Of a DNA stretch of 64,000 nt, positions 1-7,880 are shown piece after piece. Below the pieces are notes generated by a model. That model made no database searches. It was not told where the DNA came from and saw only the letters and a program-made list of their open reading frames with translations. The stretch's first letter is position 1. Every line of letters starts with the position of its first letter. Source of the stretch: Algoriphagus sp. Y33 (GTDB lineage Bacteria > Bacteroidota > Bacteroidia > Cytophagales > Cyclobacteriaceae); NCBI RefSeq assembly GCF_014838715.1, contig NZ_CP061947.1, positions 4,578,001 to 4,642,000 of the forward strand, given 5' to 3'. A program made the translations under genes and the position numbers.

Positions 1-66
1 GCCAGCTAACTTCACATGTTGGGAATCCAGTTCTTTAACTTGACTCCCTGATAATATCTTCTGCAT
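1..66 (-). CDS. nnr: NAD(P)H-hydrate epimerase/dehydratase (Nnr), N-terminal fragment
   Basis: The gene starts at the ATG at 66-64 on the minus strand and runs off the left edge, so only 22 codons are visible. They read MQKILSGSQVKELDSQHV and onward, which resembles the conserved start of YjeF_N-domain proteins (K-I-L-S-x-x-Q-x-x-x-L-D). Nnr repairs damaged NAD(P)H hydrates. The start lies 2 bp beyond the stop of the MFS gene, so the two are probably cotranscribed. The call rests on about 20 residues only; the rest of the gene is outside the window. Confidence 0.5.
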   Translation of the reverse strand, partial: MQKILSGSQVKELDSQHVKLAG

Positions 67-68
67 GA

Positions 69-1382
69 CTACAAACTTTCAGTTTCTAAACCCTTTTTGG
101 GGATAGTTACTAAAATTAGGAAACCCAAGCCAACAAGAAAAAATATCCCAAGGGAAAGCGTCGAATTCCTCATACTTCCTGTAAGCTGCTCGATAAAGCC
201 ATAAGAAAATGTTCCGAGAACAATTGCCAACTTTTCTGTCACATCATAGAAGCTAAAATAGGAAGCATGATCAGTAGTGTTTTTAGGAATCAATTTGGAG
301 AACGTAGATCTGGACAAGGATTGTATCCCTCCCATCACCAAGCCTACCACAAATGCTAATGCGAAAAACTCATAAACGGTATAGACATAATAAGCTCCAC
401 CGCATATTCCTACCCACACAAGAACCATAATCACCAAACTTAGCTTATTGCCATACTTCTCTGATATAAAAGCAAAAAAGTAGCTGCCCGCTATCGCTAC
501 AATCTGGATAATCAAAATAGTCATGATCAACTGATCTCCAGGCAATCCAAGTTCTTTGTCCCCAAAGGTGGCAGCCAAATACATGACCGTCTGAACTCCC
601 ATGGAATAAAAGAAGAAGGATGCCAAAAAGCGATTCATCACCTTAATCCGCTTCACTTCATTCCATACTTTCAGAATCTCACGGTAGCCTTGTAATAAAA
701 ATTCCTTTTTAATGTTTTTTCCAAAAGGATTCTTGGGAAGCACCCTGAAAGGAATTTGGGAAAACCCAGCCCACCAAATCCCAGTGATCAGGAAGGAAAA
801 TCTAGCAGCCGCCCCATCATCAGGTAACAAAAACGAGGAAGGAAACTGAATCATCAGTAAGTTGACCACCAACAATATCACACTCCCGATGTAACCGAGC
901 GCATACCCCTTTGCACTGAGCATATCATACTTGTCAGGAGTAGTGATCTCAGGTAGGTAGGCATTATAAAACACTATACTTCCTGCATAACCTACACTGG
1001 CCAGAATACTAAAACAAATACCCCATTCCAGATTACTACCGTCAAAGAAGAATAACGCAATGCAGGAAAGAGACCCCATGTAGGCAAAGAACTTCATAAA
1101 CTGAAGTTTCTTTCCACCGGCATCCGCAATCCCGGAAAGAATCGGTGAGATCAACGCTATTATTAAGAAAGAAAAAGAGATCGAATAAGAATACAAAACG
1201 GTATTGACGATCTCAAAGCCTAAAAAATCAACATTGTCATCGGGTTTAAGCCCCTTTGTGACACTATTAAAGTAAACAGGAAAAATTGTTGAGGTGATGA
1301 CTAAGCTATAAACAGAATTTGCCCAATCATACATAGCCCAGGCATTCTGAACCTTTTTGGCATTTCTAAGGGGTGACAACAT
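69..1382 (-). CDS. MFS transporter, UMF1/Atg22-like permease
   Basis: This 437-residue protein is hydrophobic along nearly all its length and should form about 12 inner-membrane helices. The N-terminal motif NAWAMYDWANSVYS is typical of the UMF1 branch of the major facilitator superfamily (related to Atg22 'vacuole effluxer' proteins). The substrate is not known for bacterial members and cannot be read from the sequence. The gene starts at the ATG at 1382, just inside a terminator hairpin that separates it from the ExbD operon, and ends 2 bp before the downstream nnr-like gene. The length is normal and no key segment is missing. Confidence 0.85.
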   Translation of the reverse strand: MLSPLRNAKKVQNAWAMYDWANSVYSLVITSTIFPVYFNSVTKGLKPDDNVDFLGFEIVNTVLYSYSISFSFLIIALISPILSGIADAGGKKLQFMKFFAYMGSLSCIALFFFDGSNLEWGICFSILASVGYAGSIVFYNAYLPEITTPDKYDMLSAKGYALGYIGSVILLVVNLLMIQFPSSFLLPDDGAAARFSFLITGIWWAGFSQIPFRVLPKNPFGKNIKKEFLLQGYREILKVWNEVKRIKVMNRFLASFFFYSMGVQTVMYLAATFGDKELGLPGDQLIMTILIIQIVAIAGSYFFAFISEKYGNKLSLVIMVLVWVGICGGAYYVYTVYEFFALAFVVGLVMGGIQSLSRSTFSKLIPKNTTDHASYFSFYDVTEKLAIVLGTFSYGFIEQLTGSMRNSTLSLGIFFLVGLGFLILVTIPKKGLETESL

Positions 1383-1391
1383 ACTATAAAA

Positions 1392-1420
1392 AAAGCTACC
1401 CCGAAGTATGGGGTAGCTTT
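1392..1420 (-). terminator. Rho-independent terminator of the ExbB/ExbD operon
   Basis: A perfect 11-bp inverted repeat (AAAGCTACCCC / GGGGTAGCTTT) has a 7-nt loop. Read on the minus strand it is followed by a run of eight T residues (complement of 1387-1394, partly shared with the stem). It lies 20 bp after the last exbD stop and just before the MFS start, so it should end the exb operon transcript. Confidence 0.85.
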
Positions 1421-1440
1421 ACTATTTTGAGTAGATAGAA

Positions 1441-1908
1441 TTAATCATTACCTGCTGCTTTTCCAATAGAAGCATAAAGAACTCTACGCGCATCTGCTTC
1501 TCTCAATTCATTCTGAACATCAGAGATAGGCCCCATTTTCACATCCCGATCCACCTTCATGGAAATGGTAATTCCCGGACGATCTGATTCAGGAAGCATA
1601 TCACGCTCTTGGTTTACCCACTGAACAATTTCAGGAGTCCCCAAAAGAGCATCATTGGCCTGAATTCTTGGTTCCGTTCCGTAAAGTGCAGTGTTCTTAG
1701 GTTTACCTATAAAAAGGTAAGAAATAAGAGACTTTTTCTGAAGCTTTTGAAGCTGTGTAGCTGCAGGAATCTTCTGCTCAACCAGCAACTCCTGTTCTCT
1801 CAACACGGTACTAACCATGAAGAAAAAGAGTAGCATAAAGATAATATCCGGCAAAGCAGATGTATTTATACCTACCTCAGCTTTTGTTTTCTTTCCAAAT
1901 TTCGCCAT
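1441..1908 (-). CDS. exbD: ExbD/TolR family biopolymer transport protein (second copy)
   Basis: This 155-residue protein has a short cytoplasmic N-terminus, one transmembrane helix (about residues 19-40) and a periplasmic domain. The helix begins LPDIIFML; Asp21 is the conserved ion-translocating acid of ExbD/TolR proteins. It works with ExbB to harness the proton gradient for TonB-dependent uptake or a related envelope process. It starts 1 bp after the stop of another exbD gene (1910-2539), so the two are cotranscribed and probably form a hetero-dimer with the ExbB-like channel. The two ExbD copies differ strongly in their periplasmic parts. Confidence 0.9.
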   Translation of the reverse strand: MAKFGKKTKAEVGINTSALPDIIFMLLFFFMVSTVLREQELLVEQKIPAATQLQKLQKKSLISYLFIGKPKNTALYGTEPRIQANDALLGTPEIVQWVNQERDMLPESDRPGITISMKVDRDVKMGPISDVQNELREADARRVLYASIGKAAGND

Positions 1909-1909
1909 A

Positions 1910-2539
1910 TCAACTACCTATTTTATCAGGTTCTGCAATTGAAATCGCCATTGGCAATCCCTCTTTACCTTTATCTATAAGACTTTGCTCTGCATCGTTC
2001 TTTCCCGTAAGTGCTCTATACTCATCAGTGGAAAGATTTACCCGCTCGGCATAGATATCAAAGTATGCCTTCTTGGCCAAATCAAAAACCTCAAGATACA
2101 TCTCATAGCTTGTACCTCTGTTAGTCTTGATAGAGACAACTGCTTCGCCTGGATCATCAGATGACTCGGGATCTCTGGCTGACAAAGCTTTCAAAGATGC
2201 CGGAAGAGAATTATAAAGAGCTGAACCCTCTTCATCGGGTGATCCAAAATTAAGAATAAAGGTTTTAATCCTTTCATCCAATCCATCTGTATCAGCATAC
2301 TCTCCTTCTACCAACAATTGATCGTTGGCATTGATAAGAATGGTAAAGATATTTCTTTCATTCAAATCAATTTCCGGAGGAGGATTGTTCGGATCCAGCT
2401 TAGGAGGAAGGACATTCAAGATCCCCTTATCCGAGGCGATCGTAGTGGTGACAAGATAGAAGATCAGCAGCAGGAAAGCAATATCCGCCATAGAGCCTGC
2501 ATTGACCTCCGTACTCATTCTTTTTTTCTTCGTTGCCAT
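1910..2539 (-). CDS. exbD: ExbD/TolR family biopolymer transport protein (first copy)
   Basis: The 209-residue protein starts with a basic stretch and has one transmembrane helix around residues 16-37 (ADIAFLLLIFYLV). Asp19 sits at the conserved proton-path position. The periplasmic part is longer than in most ExbD proteins: about 70 extra residues with a Pro/Asp/Ser-rich linker before the usual 'VSIKTNRGTSYEMYLEVFDLAKKAY' type fold, read here only in outline. It sits between a 109-residue membrane protein (1 bp away) and the second exbD. Such ExbB-x-ExbD-ExbD operons are common in Bacteroidota and are taken to power TonB or gliding/secretion machinery; which one cannot be decided here. Confidence 0.88.
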   Translation of the reverse strand: MATKKKRMSTEVNAGSMADIAFLLLIFYLVTTTIASDKGILNVLPPKLDPNNPPPEIDLNERNIFTILINANDQLLVEGEYADTDGLDERIKTFILNFGSPDEEGSALYNSLPASLKALSARDPESSDDPGEAVVSIKTNRGTSYEMYLEVFDLAKKAYFDIYAERVNLSTDEYRALTGKNDAEQSLIDKGKEGLPMAISIAEPDKIGS

Positions 2540-2540
2540 A

Positions 2541-2870
2541 TTACTTTATCGCTTTTGTCACTTCTGTCAAAACAATGCTCACAAGAGCAAAGATTGCAAG
2601 AATGTATGTGGTGATAAGCATTCCCCCTACCAACTGAGATCCCTCAGGAGTCAAATTGAAAGGAGAAGCTTCAAATTTAGGAAGCACCTCATTGCCGGAA
2701 ATCGAATAAGCAATGAAGAACAACACAACTATACCGACAATTCCAGCTGCAGTTTTAAGCAAGCTTTTTGGATCATCCAAAGACTTGATCAATGGCATAA
2801 ATATAGCCACTACAGCTCCAACTGCGATTAGGAGATAACTTCCGTATAATAAGATGTCATAAGTATCCAT
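2541..2870 (-). CDS. Small conserved membrane protein of the ExbB/ExbD operon
   Basis: This 109-residue protein has three hydrophobic segments (about residues 8-27, 42-60 and 83-103). A short periplasmic or cytoplasmic loop containing 'LTPEGSQLVGG' lies before the last one. I do not recognise a named domain. It lies inside the exb operon, 56 bp after the ExbB-like gene and 1 bp before the first exbD, which suggests a structural or accessory role in the same motor complex. The ATG at 2870 follows an A/T-rich leader. The operon position supports it being a real gene; the function is inference only. Confidence 0.75.
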   Translation of the reverse strand: MDTYDILLYGSYLLIAVGAVVAIFMPLIKSLDDPKSLLKTAAGIVGIVVLFFIAYSISGNEVLPKFEASPFNLTPEGSQLVGGMLITTYILAIFALVSIVLTEVTKAIK

Positions 2871-2926
2871 AATGTAGTTTTTTCTTTGAGGTTAACGTTT
2901 TATTAAGGTTCGACAAATTTGACGGC

Positions 2927-3733
2927 TTATTTGCCAGTCAACTTGTGCTTAACCAAGATGTCAACCAATGATATAGAAGCGTCTTCCATGTCATTAACCA
3001 AAGAATCAATTTTAGCTACACAATAGTTGTAGAACAACTGAAGGATAATTGCTACGATCAGACCGGCTACTGTGGTCAAAAGGGCGATTTTGATACCACC
3101 TGCTACCAGAGAAGGAGAGATATCACCTGCTGCTTCGATAGAGTCAAATGCACCGATCATACCGATTACTGTACCCATGAAACCCAACATCGGAGCCAAT
3201 GAGATGAAGAGGGCGATCCAAATCAATCCCTTTTCCAATCTACCCATTTCTACCGAACCGTAGGAAATAATAGACTTCTCTACCATTTCGATTCCTTCTG
3301 AGTATCTCATCAACCCTTGAGTAAAGATAGAAGCTACTGGGCCTTTGGTGTTTTTAGTAACATCCTTAGCTGCTTCCACTCCGCCTGATTCAAGAGCATC
3401 CTCAACTTTGATCAACAATTTCTTCGTGTTGGTCGTAGAAAGGTTCAGGGTGATGATTCTTTCCAAAGCCACAGCAAGACCCAAGATCAAACAGATCAAT
3501 ACGGGGGTCATGTAAAGAGGATCTCCTTCGATGAATTTCTCCTTTACTACTTGGTGAAAGCTTAGCTCCTCTTCGACGATTTCATCATCTACAATGGTGG
3601 GAGATGCAGCAGGTTCAACTGCCGCCGGTGTTGTTTCTTCTTGTGCTACAGAATCTTCTGCCTCTTGTGCGTTAGCAAAAGCAGGTGCAAATAGAATGCC
3701 TGCAAGCATGAACAAAGTGATTAACTTTCTCAT
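2927..3733 (-). CDS. exbB: MotA/TolQ/ExbB proton channel family protein
   Basis: The 268-residue protein has an N-terminal signal peptide (cleavage near 'AFANAQ', residue 22) followed by an acidic, Ala/Pro-rich periplasmic stretch. Then come three membrane helices of the ExbB/TolQ fold: one near 'MTPVLICLILGLAVAL', and two around 'LIWIALFISLAPMLGFMGTVIGMI' and 'IALLTTVAGLIVAIIL'. The LGxxGTVxGMI motif is characteristic of the channel. It forms the pentameric stator that surrounds the ExbD dimer. It is the first gene of a four-gene operon with two exbD genes. The signal peptide plus acidic extension is usual for Bacteroidota ExbB proteins. Confidence 0.9.
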   Translation of the reverse strand: MRKLITLFMLAGILFAPAFANAQEAEDSVAQEETTPAAVEPAASPTIVDDEIVEEELSFHQVVKEKFIEGDPLYMTPVLICLILGLAVALERIITLNLSTTNTKKLLIKVEDALESGGVEAAKDVTKNTKGPVASIFTQGLMRYSEGIEMVEKSIISYGSVEMGRLEKGLIWIALFISLAPMLGFMGTVIGMIGAFDSIEAAGDISPSLVAGGIKIALLTTVAGLIVAIILQLFYNYCVAKIDSLVNDMEDASISLVDILVKHKLTGK

Positions 3734-3795
3734 AATGTGGATTTTAAATAGACTTTTGATAAAGGTTAAATGGTTTCTACTCTAGAATCGAGTTT

Positions 3796-3827
3796 TAAAG
3801 TTATCATTTTTTAAATTCAAAAAACAA
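3796..3827 (-). promoter_or_regulatory. Candidate promoter of the exbB-exbD operon
   Basis: Read on the minus strand there is a TTG (3827-3825), a 21-nt A/T-rich spacer and TAACTTTA (3803-3796). The last matches seven of eight positions of the Bacteroidota -7 consensus TAnnTTTG. It lies 63 bp upstream of the exbB ATG. Visual match only. Confidence 0.4.
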
Positions 3828-4332
3828 CCGACTCTTTTAGAATTTTGCGAAAAATCATGCTTAAATCTTAGTAATAAGCATGCTTTTACACGAGCGGACG
3901 TATTTCCTTTTACATTTAAAAAAACACGTATCTCCAAAACTCGACGGTAAGGTTCTTATTTTTTCCCAGAAAGAAAAATTAAAATACCCAAGAGATCCGA
4001 GCTTTTTTGTTTTTTGACGGAATGTGCTGATTAGTTGGTCTTTACAAATTGAAAGAATATAAGCCCATTCTTCATTCCTTGTATAATTCATCGAGTGAAA
4101 TTGTAAAAAGCCAAGAATTTTTGAATATATCTCCCCTTGGAAATTAACAAAGTTTAATTCTTTACGAGTTTTAATTTAATGTTTTGAGGACTATTTCAAC
4201 AAAGAAACTTGTAAAAACAAAAAGGGTGGGATTTCATACTTTTAGAAAATTGCTATCCAATCAGACCGACTATGACGTAGAAACCTGCAAAACATTTAAA
4301 CATGACCTGTGCTTGTGAATATAATTTAGAAG

Positions 4333-4365
4333 AAAAGCCAAGGAAAACCATTATTCCTGACTTTT
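4333..4365 (-). terminator. Probable terminator of the GH30/SusD/SusC transcript
   Basis: An imperfect inverted repeat (AAAAGCCAAGGAA / TTCCTGACTTTT) has an A/T-rich loop and runs of T on both sides. It lies about 20 bp downstream of the GH30 stop on the minus strand. One or two mispairs weaken the call. Confidence 0.4.
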
Positions 4366-4386
4366 ATAATTTGATTACTATGAATA

Positions 4387-5979
4387 TTATTTCCCAATCA
4401 CTACCGTGACAATGGATCTGGCCGGAACAGTAACATCACTAATCCCTGCATCCATACGTACCGACTCCAGACTCAACTCATTTGATGTAATGTATAGTCC
4501 AGTAACGGGGGAAGAAACTCCGTCATCTGAAAAATCGGCTTTCACATCCTTAATTCCGGAATTCACGAGTACCAGTATCACTTCCTTATGATTTTCAGAT
4601 TGATAAGCAGAAACCAGCAATTCAGGTCTTTGTTGCTTTTGATTATTGATCTCCACGGCAATACGCTGATAGCCTGGACGGATAAACCTGCTGTAATTAC
4701 CCAACCCCCAGAGCATTTTGCTTTCGTAGAAATCACCGTCTCCTTTTTCCTTATCTATATAGATCAAACCATCTTTATAATTATAAGGCGAAATGGCTAA
4801 CCACCAATGCCACGCGCTGGCATCGGACACCGTAAGATCATTGTGGATCACTCTAGCCATATACAGCGCGGGATCAATACCAAGGTCTCTTCCACTGCCG
4901 TTTATTTCACCTGCATTGTCACCCAAAATACAGTATTCGCTCATCCAATACCGCAAGCCTTCTACCGTTTTAAGCGCTGAATTAAGAGCCGTACGCTGCT
5001 GCACAGCCGATTCGTACGGAGAAGTGGTAAAATAACTATGCGCTGAAATTGTGCGGCTCAGGTGCTTCAAATCCCCAATGAAATTGGAGGATTCGGGATT
5101 GAAAAAATCCGTAATCTGCTCACCTCTCCCCTCCTTATCCGCTTGCTCGTAGAGGTAATTGATTTTTCCGGCCTCAGCTAAATCTATCTTTGTAGTCAAA
5201 TTATTTTTAGCCAATGCATGATCTACCGCTTTGGCAATTTCGGCTATTTCACTGTTCCGGAAGGGCGTTCCTTCCTGGCCTCCATCAGACCAATCCCATT
5301 GTGGCTCGTTGACCGGGCTTACATAGTCTACCTGAAGTCCCTTTTCACCAAGTCCCTTGATGACCTCGGCGAGGTAGTCACCAAAGGCTACATAGTTGCC
5401 TTCGGAAAGATTAGACTTGCCTTGATCGGCAAATGCCTTTCCCGTAGTGGTCATAGTCACAGGAGGGCTATTAGGGAAAACCAGCAATTTCCCCACCCCA
5501 AATTCCTGCGCAGCTTTGGCAAGCCAAACTTGACCGGCCTGCTTACTCCAGTCGTATGATCCATCAGGAGACAAAAAAGATTCTGCTCTCCTCCACTCAT
5601 CAGAAATACCGCTTTGCTCTCCTTGCTCAGCACTTCCAGCCCCAATATTAAATCTCCACAACGACAACCCTATTCCCTTGGGCTTTCCATTTGAATCAAA
5701 CTCTTTACTAAAAAGCAGCTCGGCGATTGCATTTTTCCTTTGATCGGGCCAAAGCCCTACAAATTGCCCTGACCAAGCGTCCGAAGCACCAAAGTGTTCA
5801 ATTACTTGGTAAGTCCGGTTCCGGATTACATTTATCTTTACAGTATCTCCAGTATCTCCAGTATCTGTAGCTACTTGTTTTTCCTGACCGGAGCTCTGGC
5901 AGGCATAGAGAAGTGTACTAGTCAAAAAAAGAAAAGCCTTAAAAAAGAATCTTCCCTCTATCATTTTTCTACTTATCAT
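4387..5979 (-). CDS. GH30-type glycoside hydrolase lipoprotein (endo-beta-1,6-galactanase-like)
   Basis: The protein has a lipoprotein signal: LTSTLLYAC, with the lipid Cys at residue 38 counted from an upstream ATG at 6012. I chose the ATG at 5979 because it leaves a normal signal peptide. The catalytic domain resembles the 'O-glycosyl hydrolase family 30' group (Pfam Glyco_hydr_30_2): HFGASDAWS near residue 73, VNEPQWDW with likely acid/base Glu236, and MSEYCILG with likely nucleophile Glu359 (numbering from 6012). A C-terminal beta domain follows. Characterised relatives cut beta-1,6-linked galactan, but substrate calls within GH30 need subfamily placement. It lies 159 bp downstream of susD and is the only hydrolase of this locus. 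The signal sequence is followed by TDTGDTGDT, encoded by a 9-bp tandem repeat. Confidence 0.82.
   Translation of the reverse strand: MISRKMIEGRFFFKAFLFLTSTLLYACQSSGQEKQVATDTGDTGDTVKINVIRNRTYQVIEHFGASDAWSGQFVGLWPDQRKNAIAELLFSKEFDSNGKPKGIGLSLWRFNIGAGSAEQGEQSGISDEWRRAESFLSPDGSYDWSKQAGQVWLAKAAQEFGVGKLLVFPNSPPVTMTTTGKAFADQGKSNLSEGNYVAFGDYLAEVIKGLGEKGLQVDYVSPVNEPQWDWSDGGQEGTPFRNSEIAEIAKAVDHALAKNNLTTKIDLAEAGKINYLYEQADKEGRGEQITDFFNPESSNFIGDLKHLSRTISAHSYFTTSPYESAVQQRTALNSALKTVEGLRYWMSEYCILGDNAGEINGSGRDLGIDPALYMARVIHNDLTVSDASAWHWWLAISPYNYKDGLIYIDKEKGDGDFYESKMLWGLGNYSRFIRPGYQRIAVEINNQKQQRPELLVSAYQSENHKEVILVLVNSGIKDVKADFSDDGVSSPVTGLYITSNELSLESVRMDAGISDVTVPARSIVTVVIGK
5841..5867 (-). repeat. 9-bp tandem repeat (3 copies) in the GH30 linker
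   Basis: CAGTATCTC is repeated at 5841 and 5850, and as CAGTATCTG at 5859. It encodes the T-D/G-D linker just after the lipid Cys. Because it is a multiple of three, copy-number change keeps the frame; it most likely only varies linker length. Confidence 0.6.
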
Positions 5980-6171
5980 AGTCTTAAGGTTTAAGAAAAG
6001 AGGCCATCTCATAATCAGTTTTTCTTGTCATCTAAGCAGCCAGTCTGCCGAAGGCATGAAAGCCAAAGCCTTTTATTAGATACTATTTAAGCCCATTTCG
6101 ACTTCCTGACCTCAGGGAGATGGGTGCTCAATACGACAATATTGATTGATGAAACAGCCTCTTTAGAAATT

Positions 6172-7869
6172 CTAGTACCCCGGGTTTTGCACCAGTTGAT
6201 TATTCGAAGCCAATATTTCGGATCTTGGTATCGGCAGCCAATAATTTTGCGGCTGGAACATTTTACCGCTCAGTGAAACCTTTCTGGTGTAAGTGAGGCT
6301 ACCATCACCTTCTTTCACAATTTCAATCCCATACGCAGGTGTGTTTTCCACTTCGTCAGCAGTCATCCATCTGCGCACATCATAATAGCGATGCTCCTCA
6401 AAAGCCAGTTCGATTCTTCGCTCATGATGAATTCTTTCTCTCATCTCGGCCTGACTCAGCCCAGTCGGCAAAGGAGGCATCGCTACCCCTGTTCTACTTC
6501 TGATAGAATTGATCGCATCATATACGCTCACATCCGGCCCTACCGCCTCATTCTGGGCCTCAGCATAGTTCAATAAGATCTCAGCATAGCGGAAGTAAAT
6601 CCAGTTTTGAGTTCCTGCCACTTCCCATGGATTCTGTATAGGCAGGTCTTCATTGATGAATTTCCTTAAATAATACCCAGTCTTGCTGGTATTCCAGTTA
6701 GAAGGGCCACCTTGGCTATCCCTTCCATTAGGAAGGAAAGTCTCTACTTCTCTATCCCTATATGGAGCTCCATTGTAGAGAATACTCTCATAAAATCTAG
6801 GATCCCTATTTTCATAAGGTGTACTGGCCTGCTCCTCATTATCCCAGCTGAACGGCGTACCATCCATCATTTCATAATCGTCGATTAGGTTTTGAAGTGG
6901 CACGTTACCTCCCCAGCCATCATATCCGTTTGGTCCGTTTGCGATTTCCAGTGCCGTATGTCGTGCATTGATATTATAATACCTTGCAAAAATAATTTCA
7001 GAGTTGCTCTGAGGAGTCAAAAACAATTCCCCATAGCCACTTTGATACAGGCTGTACTGACCTAGATCCATCACTGCCTTTGCAGCTTGCGCAGCTTTCT
7101 GCCATTTCTGAGTGTCATTGCCTCCATCGTTGTAAAGTGGACTGGCTGCATAAAGCAATAGCCGCGACTTCAGCGCAAGTGCAGCGCCTTTTGTAGCTCT
7201 TCCTTCTAGCCAAGCGCCACTGTTGGTCTGCGGTAAAACTGCCGCTGCATCATCCAATTGCTGAATGGTGTACTCTATAGCCTCTTCTTTTGGAATCCGC
7301 TCATAATATGACGGATCAGTGAAATCGTCTCCCAGTTGAGCCACATTATCTCCCATAAAAACAACATCCCCGTAGTTTTTGATCAGGTCAAAGTATCGGA
7401 AAGCCCGGATGAACTTGAGCTCGGCAATCAGCAAATCCTTACCGGACTGGCTCATTTCCAGTTCGCCTATGTTTGCCAAAGCATAATTACACTCTCGGAT
7501 ACTTCTATAAGATCTTCCCCAGATCGTTCCGGCTATCCCGGTATTCTGTGGTGAAAGCTGGCCTTGCTGGATAAACCAAGTATTGTCATCATTGTTATAA
7601 ATAGATTCATCTGTAAGCGAGCTCCACATGGCGTACTCAAAACCACGCCCAAAGCCGGGCAGGTTTCCGTCCCCCTCTTTATCTGTCAATCTTACCCCTA
7701 AGTATCGATTGATCACGTAGGCTTCAAATAAAGTTGAATCTGAGAGGATCGAAGCATCAGAAACCCTATCTGTGGGCACAACGTCCAGAAAATCCTCTTG
7801 ACAGCCAACCAGCAAAAATCCGATCAGCGCAAGCCCCATAAAGGGTTTGAAAATAATATTAGTAGTCAT
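6172..7869 (-). CDS. susD: RagB/SusD family nutrient-binding outer-membrane lipoprotein
   Basis: The 565-residue protein has a lipobox (GFLLVGC, Cys23) and the SusD fold. The N-terminal part contains 'AELKFIRAFRYFDLIKNYGDVV', typical of the TPR-like region. The C-terminal block contains 'INSIRSRTGV' and 'RERIHHERRIELAFEEHRYYDVRRW', here quoted in part. It forms the lid over its SusC partner and binds the glycan at the cell surface. It starts 11 bp after the SusC stop, so the two are one transcript. The binding substrate is not readable, but the linked GH30 enzyme suggests a beta-1,6-linked glycan. Confidence 0.93.
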   Translation of the reverse strand: MTTNIIFKPFMGLALIGFLLVGCQEDFLDVVPTDRVSDASILSDSTLFEAYVINRYLGVRLTDKEGDGNLPGFGRGFEYAMWSSLTDESIYNNDDNTWFIQQGQLSPQNTGIAGTIWGRSYRSIRECNYALANIGELEMSQSGKDLLIAELKFIRAFRYFDLIKNYGDVVFMGDNVAQLGDDFTDPSYYERIPKEEAIEYTIQQLDDAAAVLPQTNSGAWLEGRATKGAALALKSRLLLYAASPLYNDGGNDTQKWQKAAQAAKAVMDLGQYSLYQSGYGELFLTPQSNSEIIFARYYNINARHTALEIANGPNGYDGWGGNVPLQNLIDDYEMMDGTPFSWDNEEQASTPYENRDPRFYESILYNGAPYRDREVETFLPNGRDSQGGPSNWNTSKTGYYLRKFINEDLPIQNPWEVAGTQNWIYFRYAEILLNYAEAQNEAVGPDVSVYDAINSIRSRTGVAMPPLPTGLSQAEMRERIHHERRIELAFEEHRYYDVRRWMTADEVENTPAYGIEIVKEGDGSLTYTRKVSLSGKMFQPQNYWLPIPRSEILASNNQLVQNPGY

Positions 7870-7880
7870 TTTGGTCGGGT

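Larger units (their letters stand above)
3734..4386. other. 653-bp intergenic region, A/T-rich
   Basis: The stretch between the exb operon and the GH30 gene holds the candidate exb promoter, an inverted repeat CATGCTTA/TAAGCATG at 3856-3882 with an 11-nt loop, and a probable terminator for the GH30 gene at 4333-4365. A 76-codon minus-strand reading frame (3861-4091) has no recognisable features and I do not call it. I see no RNA gene. Confidence 0.5.

Noticed and set aside
3861..4091. 76-codon minus-strand frame in the exb/GH30 gap
   Set aside because: Composition is irregular, there is no signal or domain, and it overlaps a hairpin; it lies in A/T-rich DNA where such frames occur by chance.
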